A stretch of DNA of 41,814 bases from Gammaproteobacteria bacterium (GTDB lineage: Bacteria > Pseudomonadota > Gammaproteobacteria > Pseudomonadales > Azotimanducaceae): the NCBI GenBank assembly GCA_021773555.1, contig JAJFKA010000004.1, forward strand, positions 1-41,814. Reading direction: 5' to 3'. The notes under the pieces were generated by a model. That model was not told the origin of the DNA. It saw only the letters and a program-made list of their open reading frames with translations, and ran no database searches. Position numbers and translations under genes: made by a program. Numbering within the stretch: the first letter of the stretch is position 1; the number at the start of each line of letters is the position of its first letter. This document shows, one piece after another, positions 1 to 7,825 of this stretch.

Positions 1-762
1 AACGAGGGCTTTTTTGTAACAAGCATACTGTTTTCATTGATTGTGCCTGCATCCATTCCACTCTGGCAGGTAGCACTGGGTATATCCGTTGGTGTCGTGA
101 TCGGAAAGGAAATTTTTGGGGGTCCGGGTAAAAATTTCCTCAATCCAGCCCTGACCGGGCGTGCTTTTTTATTCTTTGCTTACCCCGCGGCAATTTCCGG
201 TGATGCTGTATGGACTGCCGTCGATGGGTTCAGTGGCGCGACTGCGCTTGGGATTGCCGCTTTGGGGGGCATGGCAGGGGTTGCCGAGGCCGGATTAACG
301 TGGGCCGACGCCTTTATTGGCAACGTCCAGGGCAGTGTGGGGGAAACCTCAACGCTGGCCATCGCAATTGGCGGTGTCATCCTGCTCATCACGAAAGCGG
401 CTTCCTGGCGCATCATGGCGGGTGTCATGTTAGGCATGATGGCGATGTCGACGCTGTTCAATGCGGTTGGTTCTGAGACGAATGCAATGTTTGGCATGCC
501 CTGGTACTGGCATCTGGTTGTCGGTGGATTCGCATTCGGTATGGTGTACATGGCAACAGACCCGGTTTCTGCGTCGATGACCAATACCGGCAAGTGGTTT
601 TTCGGCGCCCTGGTTGGTGTCATGTGTGTGCTGATCAGGGTCATTAATCCGGCGTTTCCCGAAGGGATGATGCTCGCGATACTGTTTGCCAACCTTTTTG
701 CACCGCTGATCGATTGGGCGGTCGTTCGAGCCAATGTAAGAAGGAGGCTAGCCCGTGTCTGA
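1..762 (+). CDS. nqrB: Na+-translocating NADH:quinone reductase subunit B (5' partial)
   Basis: Membrane subunit of the Na+-NQR complex, which oxidises NADH, reduces ubiquinone and pumps sodium out of the cell. The open frame runs in from base 1 (N-E-G-F-F-V-T...), so the TTG at 37 is internal and the true start lies upstream of the window. Several hydrophobic helices are visible, along with the family stretch [17 protein letters not shown]. The SGAT motif has its Thr codon at 241-243; by family knowledge this Thr carries the covalently bound FMN. The 3' end overlaps nqrC by 8 bases, and a strong AAGGAGG for nqrC sits inside its last codons. Identification is secure; only the N-terminal part is missing. 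Confidence 0.97.
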   Translation, partial: NEGFFVTSILFSLIVPASIPLWQVALGISVGVVIGKEIFGGPGKNFLNPALTGRAFLFFAYPAAISGDAVWTAVDGFSGATALGIAALGGMAGVAEAGLTWADAFIGNVQGSVGETSTLAIAIGGVILLITKAASWRIMAGVMLGMMAMSTLFNAVGSETNAMFGMPWYWHLVVGGFAFGMVYMATDPVSASMTNTGKWFFGALVGVMCVLIRVINPAFPEGMMLAILFANLFAPLIDWAVVRANVRRRLARV

Positions 763-1570
763 TGATAGCCGGAAAAGAGACAAGGATTCCATCCAGAATG
801 TTTTGCTGGTTGCGCTGTCGATCTGCTTTGTGTGCGCCATTGTCGTGTCCGGCGCGGCGGTATTACTAAAGCCCCAGCAGACAATCAATAAGGCGCTGGA
901 CAGGAACAAGAATATTTTGATCGCAGCCGGATTGTTTGAGAAAGGCGTGACCCCGGAATCTGAGATTGGCAGCTTGTTTGAAGAGTTCGAGATCCGTGTC
1001 GTCGACCTTGAGCAAGGCAGGATGCTGACACCCGCAGAAGTCGAAACCGCGGGCATCAATCCTGTTTCCTATGATCAACGCAGTGCGGCCAAGGATACCA
1101 GTGCCTCAAAGGCGTTATCGACGACGGCTGATATCGCGTCAATTAAACGACGAGCCCGGTACAGCGTGGTTTACCTGCTGAGAGAAAATAACCAGTTGAG
1201 TCGAATCGTGCTACCGGTTCACGGCTACGGTCTGTGGTCAACACTGTATGGATTCATCGCCCTTGAAGGCAACGGTTCAACCGTCTCTGGAATTACGTTT
1301 TACGAGCAGCAGGAAACAGCCGGACTGGGGGGCGAAGTTGATAACCCTGCGTGGAAGGCGTTATGGCGCGGTAAGGAAATCTATGATGAGAATCACCAGG
1401 TGGCGCTCAAGGTCTTGAAAGGCAGTGTCGACAGAAACTCACCCAATGCACGATTTCAGGTTGATGGCCTTTCCGGCGCGACATTAACAAGTCGTGGGGT
1501 ACAGAATCTGGTTGGCTATTGGCTGGGTGAGGATGCATTTGGGCCGATGTTGGCAAGGCTTGGCGGCTAA
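755..1570 (+). CDS. nqrC: Na+-translocating NADH:quinone reductase subunit C
   Basis: Subunit C of Na+-NQR: one N-terminal membrane anchor (about residues 17-38) followed by a periplasmic FMN-binding domain. The motif SGATLTS near the C-terminus contains Thr243, the expected covalent FMN attachment site of NqrC. The start is GTG at 755, supported by AAGGAGG about 9 bases upstream inside nqrB and by the 8-base overlap typical of translational coupling. At 271 residues it is slightly longer than well-known NqrC proteins (about 255-260). The extra length seems to lie in a polar Ser/Ala/Lys-rich linker around residues 105-130. Confidence 0.97.
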   Translation: MSDDSRKRDKDSIQNVLLVALSICFVCAIVVSGAAVLLKPQQTINKALDRNKNILIAAGLFEKGVTPESEIGSLFEEFEIRVVDLEQGRMLTPAEVETAGINPVSYDQRSAAKDTSASKALSTTADIASIKRRARYSVVYLLRENNQLSRIVLPVHGYGLWSTLYGFIALEGNGSTVSGITFYEQQETAGLGGEVDNPAWKALWRGKEIYDENHQVALKVLKGSVDRNSPNARFQVDGLSGATLTSRGVQNLVGYWLGEDAFGPMLARLGG

Positions 1571-1593
1571 CCATCAATATTGAGGAATTTCGT

Positions 1594-2253
1594 ATGTCGA
1601 GTGTAAAAGAAATCGTTCTTGGCCCGGTATTTACCAACAACCCGATTGGGCTGCAGATTCTGGGCATCTGTTCGGCGCTGGCCGTGACCACACAGATGAG
1701 TGTTGCGCTGGTGATGTGTATCGCGCTGACGCTGGTGACCGCATTTTCAAATCTGTTTATCTCGATGATTAGAAACCAGATCCCGAACAGCATACGCATC
1801 ATTGTGCAAATGACGATTATTGCGTCCCTGGTGATCGTTGTAGATCAAATCCTCGGCGCGGTTGCCTACGAGATGAGTAAGCAGCTAACGGTGTTCGTCG
1901 GACTTATTATTACCAATTGCATTGTCATGGGACGGGCTGAAGCCTTCGCGATGCAGAATCCGCCTGGCTTGAGCTTTCTTGATGGTATCGGCAATGGCCT
2001 CGGCTATAGCGTCGTGCTGATGTGCGTCGCAACGATTCGGGAAGTCCTCGGGTCCGGCAGCATGTTTGGTGTTGAAATTTTGCCACTGGTCACTAATGGA
2101 GGATGGTATTCCCCGATGGGTTTGATGCTGCTGCCACCGAGTGCTTTCTTTATAATCGGCCTGCTCATCTGGGCGCTTCGATCGTGGAAAACTGACCAGG
2201 TGGAAGCTGCTGAATACAATATTGGCGGTCATACCGCTTTGTCCAGAGGGTAG
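1594..2253 (+). CDS. nqrD: Na+-translocating NADH:quinone reductase subunit D
   Basis: Integral membrane subunit D, paralogous to NqrE. About six hydrophobic helices are visible in 219 residues. The N-terminus ([20 protein letters not shown]) is diagnostic of NqrD/RnfE. Cys26 in that stretch and the Cys in [16 protein letters not shown] correspond to the cysteine pair that, with its NqrE counterpart, holds the intramembrane Fe-S cluster (family knowledge). ATG at 1594 has GAGGAA a suitable distance upstream. It lies 23 bp after nqrC and 9 bp before nqrE. NqrD rather than RnfE is chosen because the flanking genes are nqrC and nqrE/F. Confidence 0.96.
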   Translation: MSSVKEIVLGPVFTNNPIGLQILGICSALAVTTQMSVALVMCIALTLVTAFSNLFISMIRNQIPNSIRIIVQMTIIASLVIVVDQILGAVAYEMSKQLTVFVGLIITNCIVMGRAEAFAMQNPPGLSFLDGIGNGLGYSVVLMCVATIREVLGSGSMFGVEILPLVTNGGWYSPMGLMLLPPSAFFIIGLLIWALRSWKTDQVEAAEYNIGGHTALSRG

Positions 2254-2262
2254 CTGATTACC

Positions 2263-2874
2263 ATGTTTGAATATTACCTTAGCCTTTTTATTAAAGCCGT
2301 TTTCATTGAAAACATGGCGTTGGTTTTCTTTCTGGGGATGTGCACCTTCATCGCCATATCCAAAAAAATTGAAACGGCCATCGGTCTTGGGATAGCTGTG
2401 GTAGTGGTTCAGGCTATTACAGTGCCGGTGAATAACCTGATCTTTCAATACCTGCTGGCGGATGGCGCACTTGCATGGGCCGGACTGCCCGAAGTTGATC
2501 TCAGCTTTTTGGGTTATCTCAGTTACATCGGCGTTATTGCTGCAATTGTGCAGATACTCGAGATGTTTCTCGACAAATATGTGCCTGCTTTATACAACTC
2601 ACTTGGTGTATTCCTGCCATTGATTACCGTGAACTGTGCAATTCTTGGTGCCAGTCTCTTTATGGTGAATCGCAGTTACAACTTTGGCGAAAGCGTGGTC
2701 TACGGTATTGGTGCAGGCGTTGGCTGGGCCATCGCCATTGTTGTGCTTGCCGGTGTTCGGGAAAAATTGAAATACAGTGATGTACCTGTGGGATTACAAG
2801 GACTCGGAATTACCTTTATCACGGTTGGATTGATGTCCCTGGGGTTTATGTCTTTCGGTGGAATTTCACTGTAA
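2263..2874 (+). CDS. nqrE: Na+-translocating NADH:quinone reductase subunit E
   Basis: Integral membrane subunit E of Na+-NQR, 203 residues and six predicted helices, arranged as an inverted-topology partner of NqrD. The N-terminal [20 protein letters not shown] is a standard NqrE signature. Cys27 (LGMCTF) and the Cys in [14 protein letters not shown] match the conserved membrane cysteines that bind the shared Fe-S centre. No strong Shine-Dalgarno is seen before the ATG, but the 9-bp gap after nqrD suggests coupled translation. Confidence 0.96.
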   Translation: MFEYYLSLFIKAVFIENMALVFFLGMCTFIAISKKIETAIGLGIAVVVVQAITVPVNNLIFQYLLADGALAWAGLPEVDLSFLGYLSYIGVIAAIVQILEMFLDKYVPALYNSLGVFLPLITVNCAILGASLFMVNRSYNFGESVVYGIGAGVGWAIAIVVLAGVREKLKYSDVPVGLQGLGITFITVGLMSLGFMSFGGISL

Positions 2875-2916
2875 AGGCCCCTCTGGGTCCAGGCAGATAA
2901 AAAATACAGAGGCAAG

Positions 2917-4140
2917 ATGAACAACGAGATTTTTCTGGGTGTAGGCATGTTTACCAGCATCATCATGATGTTGGTGTTTATTATCCTGTACGCACGAAAG
3001 CAACTGGTCAGTACAGGTGAAGTTGTCATTGAGATCAATGGTGACCCTGAAAAAACACTTAAGACCCATGCGGGTGGAAAACTGCTGAACACGCTTTCCG
3101 AGGCGGGGATATTTCTCTCCTCAGCGTGTGGCGGAGGTGGAACCTGTGGACAATGCCGGTGCAGGGTAGTCTCCGGTGGTGGCTCGATGCTATCAACGGA
3201 AGCAGGTCACTTCACCCGGGGTGAAGCGAAAGAAGGGTGGCGGTTGAGTTGTCAGACTGCGGTGAAACAGGACCTGCAGATTGAGGTTCCGGCAGAATTC
3301 TTCGGTGTCAAACGATGGGAATGTGAGGTTATCTCCAACCATAACGTTGCTACCTTTATTAAGGAACTCGTTCTGAAATTACCGGAAGGTGAGGAAGTTG
3401 ATTTTCGTGCCGGTGGTTATGTGCAGTTCGAAATCCCGCCTTATCATATCCAGTACAAGGAGATGGAGATTGAGGAGGAGTACCAGGGTGACTGGATAAA
3501 ATTCGGCGTATTCGATCATGAGTCGGTAGTCGATGAACCGACGATTCGCGCCTATTCCATGGCGAATTACCCTGAAGAAAAGGGCATCATGAAGTTCAAC
3601 ATCAGGGTAGCGTCGCCTCCTCCCGGAACGAGCTTTCCGCCAGGCAAGATGTCATCCTACCTGTTTACAGTTAAGCCCGGTGACAAGGTCACTATTTTTG
3701 GTCCTTACGGGGAGTTTTTCGCCAGGGAAACCGACGCAGAAATGGTGTTCATTGGCGGGGGTGCCGGTATGGCGCCGATGCGTGCGCACATCTTTGATCA
3801 GTTGCTGCGCCTTCATACGGATCGCAAGATCACGTTCTGGTACGGGGGGCGAAATCAGCGAGAATTATTCTATGTTGATGAGTACGACAAGCTGGCCGCG
3901 GAACACGAGAATTTTGAATGGCATATCGCCCTGTCAGATCAGAATCTGGAGGACTGGAACGGGTTAACAGGGTTCATTCACAATGTTCTCTATGATGAAT
4001 ACCTGAAAGACCATCCCTCACCAGAGGACTGTGAATACTATATGTGCGGTCCGCCGATGATGAATCAGGCCGTGATTTCAATGCTTGAGGACCTGGGTGT
4101 CGAACGATCCAACATCTTCCTGGATGATTTCGGCGGTTAA
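2917..4140 (+). CDS. nqrF: Na+-translocating NADH:quinone reductase subunit F (NADH dehydrogenase)
   Basis: Electron-input subunit: one N-terminal membrane helix (about residues 4-26), a plant-type 2Fe-2S ferredoxin domain, then an FAD/NADH-binding ferredoxin-reductase module. Cluster ligands are Cys71, Cys77, Cys80 and Cys112, the usual NqrF spacing. The RAYSMANYP flavin motif and the [14 protein letters not shown] nucleotide loop follow, and the C-terminus has [10 protein letters not shown] and ends in LDDFGG. The length of 407 is normal. AGAGG precedes the ATG at 2917. This is the last nqr gene here: the next gene is convergent 44 bp away, so the apbE and nqrM that often follow nqrF are absent at this position. 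Confidence 0.97.
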   Translation: MNNEIFLGVGMFTSIIMMLVFIILYARKQLVSTGEVVIEINGDPEKTLKTHAGGKLLNTLSEAGIFLSSACGGGGTCGQCRCRVVSGGGSMLSTEAGHFTRGEAKEGWRLSCQTAVKQDLQIEVPAEFFGVKRWECEVISNHNVATFIKELVLKLPEGEEVDFRAGGYVQFEIPPYHIQYKEMEIEEEYQGDWIKFGVFDHESVVDEPTIRAYSMANYPEEKGIMKFNIRVASPPPGTSFPPGKMSSYLFTVKPGDKVTIFGPYGEFFARETDAEMVFIGGGAGMAPMRAHIFDQLLRLHTDRKITFWYGGRNQRELFYVDEYDKLAAEHENFEWHIALSDQNLEDWNGLTGFIHNVLYDEYLKDHPSPEDCEYYMCGPPMMNQAVISMLEDLGVERSNIFLDDFGG

Positions 4141-4184
4141 CCGGCAGGGACACACTTCAAGTCATTGTCAGGGATTTCCTGGAT

Positions 4185-4964
4185 TCAGGTTCTCTCCATC
4201 CTGGATTCACTCACGCGATACCCTGCTTCACTGGGAATACACAGATAATTTCCGTCGGCGCGCTGTTCTGTCCAGGGCAACACCGGGACAATGGTACGAT
4301 CGGCGGCCAGCGCCAGGGCGTGATCGAGGTCCTGGCTCTCACCCAGCATCTCGACGTTCAGACGGGTAGGGAAGATGATTGTATAGGTTCCGTCGTCGGC
4401 ACCCTTTAGGGCATCGTTCGGAGAAATCCATACGGAGTCAACAGACTCATAGCCATCGTGAATGGCCAGATGGTCCTCTGGTGCCACGGCAAGATAAAAG
4501 TGTGTGTCGAATCGCTTCGGCATCATATCCGGTGTAATCCAGTGCGCGAATCGATGAAGTTCATCACAGGCAAGGATCAGTCCTTCCGTTTCAAGAAAAG
4601 TGCGGATGGATATTTCGCAGTCATTCAGCGGTTTACGGTAATGTTCAAACCCGGCCAGTTCCTGACCGGAAACCAGTTGCGCACTTCCTTTGCGGCGTGC
4701 CAGCAGAATGCCACATTCCTCGAACGCTTCTCTGATTGCGCCGACCATCAACGCGACACTGGTGTCGTCCTGGCCTTCAATCCCCTCACAAAAACTGTTT
4801 ACTTCGAAGTCGCCCTGATCAATTTTCCCTCCGGGAAAAACCAGTGCACCGGAAGCAAAATCGATCTGGTGATGACGGACCACCATAAAGACTTCCAATC
4901 CTGACGGACCGTTGCGCAACATCAGTATTGTGGCGGCAGGTACCGGCGTCGCGGTTTTGCTCAT
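4185..4964 (-). CDS. Nudix hydrolase, NUDT19-like
   Basis: A 259-residue Nudix-superfamily hydrolase, expected to cleave a nucleoside diphosphate linked to another moiety. The Nudix box is split: G46-K47-I-D-Q-G-D52, then about 18 extra residues, then R78-E-A-F-E-E83-C-G-I-L with the metal-binding REUxEE. An insertion within the box is a known feature of the NUDT19/RP2 group, whose animal members hydrolyse acyl-CoA, so a CoA-ester substrate is a reasonable guess only. The frame stays open farther upstream, but ATG at 4964 is preferred: AGGA lies about 9 bases before it and the Nudix fold begins right after. It lies 67 bp downstream of the MORN gene on the same strand. Confidence 0.85.
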   Translation of the reverse strand: MSKTATPVPAATILMLRNGPSGLEVFMVVRHHQIDFASGALVFPGGKIDQGDFEVNSFCEGIEGQDDTSVALMVGAIREAFEECGILLARRKGSAQLVSGQELAGFEHYRKPLNDCEISIRTFLETEGLILACDELHRFAHWITPDMMPKRFDTHFYLAVAPEDHLAIHDGYESVDSVWISPNDALKGADDGTYTIIFPTRLNVEMLGESQDLDHALALAADRTIVPVLPWTEQRADGNYLCIPSEAGYRVSESRMERT

Positions 4965-5031
4965 AGTCATATTCCTGATTAGAACTAAAAATCTAACGAC
5001 TGTACTGTGTCGCCTCCGTAAATAGTGCGGG

Positions 5032-5808
5032 CTAGAGGCTTTGCTCCAGGCCAATCTTCCACTGGTCATTCTCTTTGTGGAATCGTAACAGTTTGCTGGT
5101 CTGGTCACTGAACAGATCTGACTCATAACGCTGGTTGATGACCACGTCGACCACATCTGGATTGATGAGCTCGAATTTCTCGAATCGAATCTGGATTTTT
5201 ATGTAGTCAGGTCTGTTCAGTCGGCTGCGTCGAAGCGCTTCCCATCGACTTCGGTTCAGTTTTCCGGGTAGCGCAAAACTCGCTGCATAGTGATTCAGGT
5301 AACCGGCAACGTCTTTGTTTGACCAGGCCTGCCGCCAGGATTCCGTGGCATCGATCAACTGCTGTTTTATTTCATCGGTCACGAAGAGGGTTGCGACGGG
5401 TACCTCCGGAGCTGTTTTTACCGGATCTTCAGGCGCACTTTCAGCTTCGCGTTCTACCGGATCTGCGACGTCCGCAGTGGCCTGCTCTGGGGCCATTTCG
5501 TCCGTGGCTTGCCCGGCGACAGCCGATTCGATCAATTCATCGTCCTTGAATATGCCGGTATAAACGGTGCCATCCGGGAGGATCATTGTGCCGGGACCAT
5601 TGCGCATATCATTTTCGAACTGGCCAACGAACCGAGTCCCATCCTGCCAGAAGATTGTGCCTTTCCCGGAACGTTTACCGTTGTTGACACCGCCCACATA
5701 ACGCGTTCCGTCAGGCCAGACTAACGTTTGTGCATTGGTTTCTTCCCTGGCAGCAAGACTCGTCGGCAAAATCAGGGAAAAGAGCAGGAGCAGTGCGAAT
5801 TTAAACAT
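5032..5808 (-). CDS. exported MORN-repeat protein with C-terminal NTF2/Cds6-like domain
   Basis: A 258-residue protein with a clear signal peptide (FKFALLLLFSLILPTSLA). Two full MORN repeats at about residues 37-58 and 60-81 and a partial third at 83-93 show the YxGx...G.G.....DGT pattern. A low-complexity Glu/Ala/Pro/Val linker (about 95-145) leads to a domain beginning WRQAWSNKDVAGYLNHYA. That looks like the SnoaL/NTF2-like fold found in Cds6-type L,D-transpeptidase partners. A periplasmic or envelope role is inferred. The function is unknown; no catalytic domain is recognised. An in-frame TTG at 5829 would add seven residues, but the ATG at 5808 gives the cleaner signal peptide. Confidence 0.8.
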   Translation of the reverse strand: MFKFALLLLFSLILPTSLAAREETNAQTLVWPDGTRYVGGVNNGKRSGKGTIFWQDGTRFVGQFENDMRNGPGTMILPDGTVYTGIFKDDELIESAVAGQATDEMAPEQATADVADPVEREAESAPEDPVKTAPEVPVATLFVTDEIKQQLIDATESWRQAWSNKDVAGYLNHYAASFALPGKLNRSRWEALRRSRLNRPDYIKIQIRFEKFELINPDVVDVVINQRYESDLFSDQTSKLLRFHKENDQWKIGLEQSL

Positions 5809-5874
5809 GGATAGACGGGTTACTTTCAACCTAGATAGGGATGCGATACTAACATAAGTGGCATCGCTTCAAAA

Positions 5875-6966
5875 TCATGGTACGGGTGCCTGGAACAGTC
5901 CGGAGACCGCTGCGAACTCCATGATTAATGGTGTCTCGATGATCCAGGGACCGTCACGACGCAGGTAAAGGTCTGCCACTTCACCCTGACCCAGTTCAAT
6001 GCTCCTGTCGCCATCAAATGCCAGGATCCCGGGGCCCCGCATTTCAACCTTTGTTTGCAGTTCAATTTTTTTGATGTCACGAATGCCTATCTCATCATAG
6101 AGGCCTGGGGAAATCGGAACGCTGACACGCTTGTCCGCCGATCCACAGTTGATATATACGCCAAAGTCATCGCCATGATGACTGGGCATCAGGTAACCAC
6201 CGATGGGCGATATGCCGACTGAAGCCGGTTCCGCCCGACTCAGTAATACTGCGCTGATATTTTCACTTCTAAATGGCAGCAGGCTGCCAATCATATCGTT
6301 CTTTAATAACACGGCGTCTATCAACGCGAGGTCATCAGGATGATCTTCGACGCTGACATGAATCTGTTTGCAGCGTTGACACAGATGTTCGAAATCGATG
6401 CGCTGGCTGGCAATCAACCCGGCGGCTGCACCGGCAATCGAAGCCTCGACAAAGGTGGGGAAAACGTTGTTTGTGCCTGTGGACAAGGGCAGGATAATCG
6501 CGTCGGGGAACCGCCGGGCAACGATACGATTGGTACCATCTCCTCCCAGAATGATAAAAACGCGGCACCCGGCGTCCCACATCATTTCGACCATGGTTTC
6601 GGTATCGGCGGCACCATGGGTCAGCGGGATGTCCAGAATCGTAACCCGGTCACGTGCCGCCAGGTTCTCCACCGCACGCAGATTGATTCGAAAGGGCTCG
6701 TTGGCCAGGTATATCCGATCGACACCTTGAGCCAACGCCCCCAGCACAAGTCGCGTCACTTGCTGCTGCTTCTCATGGTGGCCGCTAGTACTGGCACGCG
6801 CGGCGACCCGTCGGACGTCACGACCTGACATTGGATTTACAACGATGCCAAGGCGTTTGCCGTTCGCTATCACGGCACTGTCATGAATAAGTTCCGGATC
6901 ATTGCGCGCGACGAGTGAATACCCAGTTAAACTCCGTGGAGAAATCATCGCAGAACTGGTAGCCAT
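5875..6966 (-). CDS. ATP-NAD kinase / AcoX-like protein
   Basis: Member of the NAD-kinase/diacylglycerol-kinase-like fold, AcoX branch. The N-terminal strand GIVVNPMSGRD and the nucleotide motif GGDGTNR (in VFIILGGDGTNRIV) are visible, as is LSTGTNNVF farther on. The substrate is unknown; AcoX-type genes often neighbour acetoin or alcohol metabolism, which is not the case here. The start is uncertain. ATG at 6966 or 6948 overlaps yaaA, while GTG at 6873 would begin just before the conserved GKRLGIVVNP and give about 332 residues. No clear Shine-Dalgarno decides between them. A second member of the family lies at 35011-36150. Confidence 0.8.
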   Translation of the reverse strand: MATSSAMISPRSLTGYSLVARNDPELIHDSAVIANGKRLGIVVNPMSGRDVRRVAARASTSGHHEKQQQVTRLVLGALAQGVDRIYLANEPFRINLRAVENLAARDRVTILDIPLTHGAADTETMVEMMWDAGCRVFIILGGDGTNRIVARRFPDAIILPLSTGTNNVFPTFVEASIAGAAAGLIASQRIDFEHLCQRCKQIHVSVEDHPDDLALIDAVLLKNDMIGSLLPFRSENISAVLLSRAEPASVGISPIGGYLMPSHHGDDFGVYINCGSADKRVSVPISPGLYDEIGIRDIKKIELQTKVEMRGPGILAFDGDRSIELGQGEVADLYLRRDGPWIIETPLIMEFAAVSGLFQAPVP

Positions 6967-7666
6967 CCACGTTAAACGCTTTGAGTTGTTCCGCCTTGTT
7001 GATTCGGTTCTTGATGATGTATGAGGCCATATACCCGCGTGCCTTTTTGGCGAAGAAACCCAGAATTTTGTAACTGCCGTTGCTGAAGTCCTTGAAGACC
7101 GGTGTGATCACGGGACCCGGCAGTAAGGCTGTATTGACGGACCTGAAATACTCGATTGATGCCAGGTTGATCAGGGTGTTGTTTTTGTGATGCTCGAGTT
7201 CATCGACGATGGCCTCGCCAATTCTGTTTCCCCAGAATGAATATAAATCCTTCCCTCTGCGATTATTAAGTTTGATGCCCATTTCCAGTCGGTACGGTTG
7301 AATCAGATCAAGCGGTTTTAACAACCCATAGAGACCTGACAGGATACGCAGGTTGTTCTGGGCAAAAGTAAAGTCTCGTGCGTTAAACGTTTCCGCACGA
7401 AGCCCGAGGTAAACATCACCTCGAAATGCGAGTATCGCCTGCTTGGCATTGTCAGGACTAAATTGCCATTCACGAAATCGGTCTGCGTTCAGTTCACTCA
7501 GTGCGGCACTGATATGCATCAGCTGGGAGATCTTTTTTGGAGATTTCTTGCGCATGATTTCGATCAGACGGCCTGAGTCCTCCAGGAAATCTGGCATCGA
7601 GTGCTTTTTAATGATCGCAGGGGTGTCGAAGTCCAGAGTTTTGGCGGGGGATATGAGGGTGAGCAT
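6899..7666 (-). CDS. yaaA: peroxide stress protein YaaA
   Basis: A 255-residue YaaA/DUF328 protein, close to the usual 258. The N-terminus MLTLISPAKTLDF is diagnostic, and FRGDVYLGLRAETF and FAKKARGYMASYII are further family motifs. By family knowledge YaaA binds DNA and limits intracellular iron and oxidative damage during peroxide stress. ATG at 7666 is chosen over an in-frame upstream codon because homologues start at MLTLISPAK. The gene is divergent from the CHASE2 kinase gene, leaving a 159-bp intergenic region. Confidence 0.93.
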   Translation of the reverse strand: MLTLISPAKTLDFDTPAIIKKHSMPDFLEDSGRLIEIMRKKSPKKISQLMHISAALSELNADRFREWQFSPDNAKQAILAFRGDVYLGLRAETFNARDFTFAQNNLRILSGLYGLLKPLDLIQPYRLEMGIKLNNRRGKDLYSFWGNRIGEAIVDELEHHKNNTLINLASIEYFRSVNTALLPGPVITPVFKDFSNGSYKILGFFAKKARGYMASYIIKNRINKAEQLKAFNVDGYQFCDDFSTEFNWVFTRRAQ

Positions 7667-7825
7667 TAAAGCAGCCAGGTCTCGGTCGGGCGAACGCACA
7701 GAATACAATAGTTGCTCGACAGGTGCGAGTGCTAGACATTAGACAAGTATCCGTTGATAGAGCAAAATCGAGGACAAAAGAGAATCAGTCACGTCGCGAA
7801 CCGGCGCAAGACAATCGGGCAAACT

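Noticed and set aside
180-884. 234-residue minus-strand frame opposite nqrB
   Set aside because: It lies entirely opposite the secure nqrB/nqrC reading frame, has no family motif and no ribosome site, and its composition is that of a reverse-strand shadow.
1594-2874. Rnf complex instead of Nqr
   Set aside because: NqrB, NqrC with the FMN-Thr motif and NqrF with a single 2Fe-2S plus flavin module identify Nqr; rnfB/rnfC-like polyferredoxins are missing.
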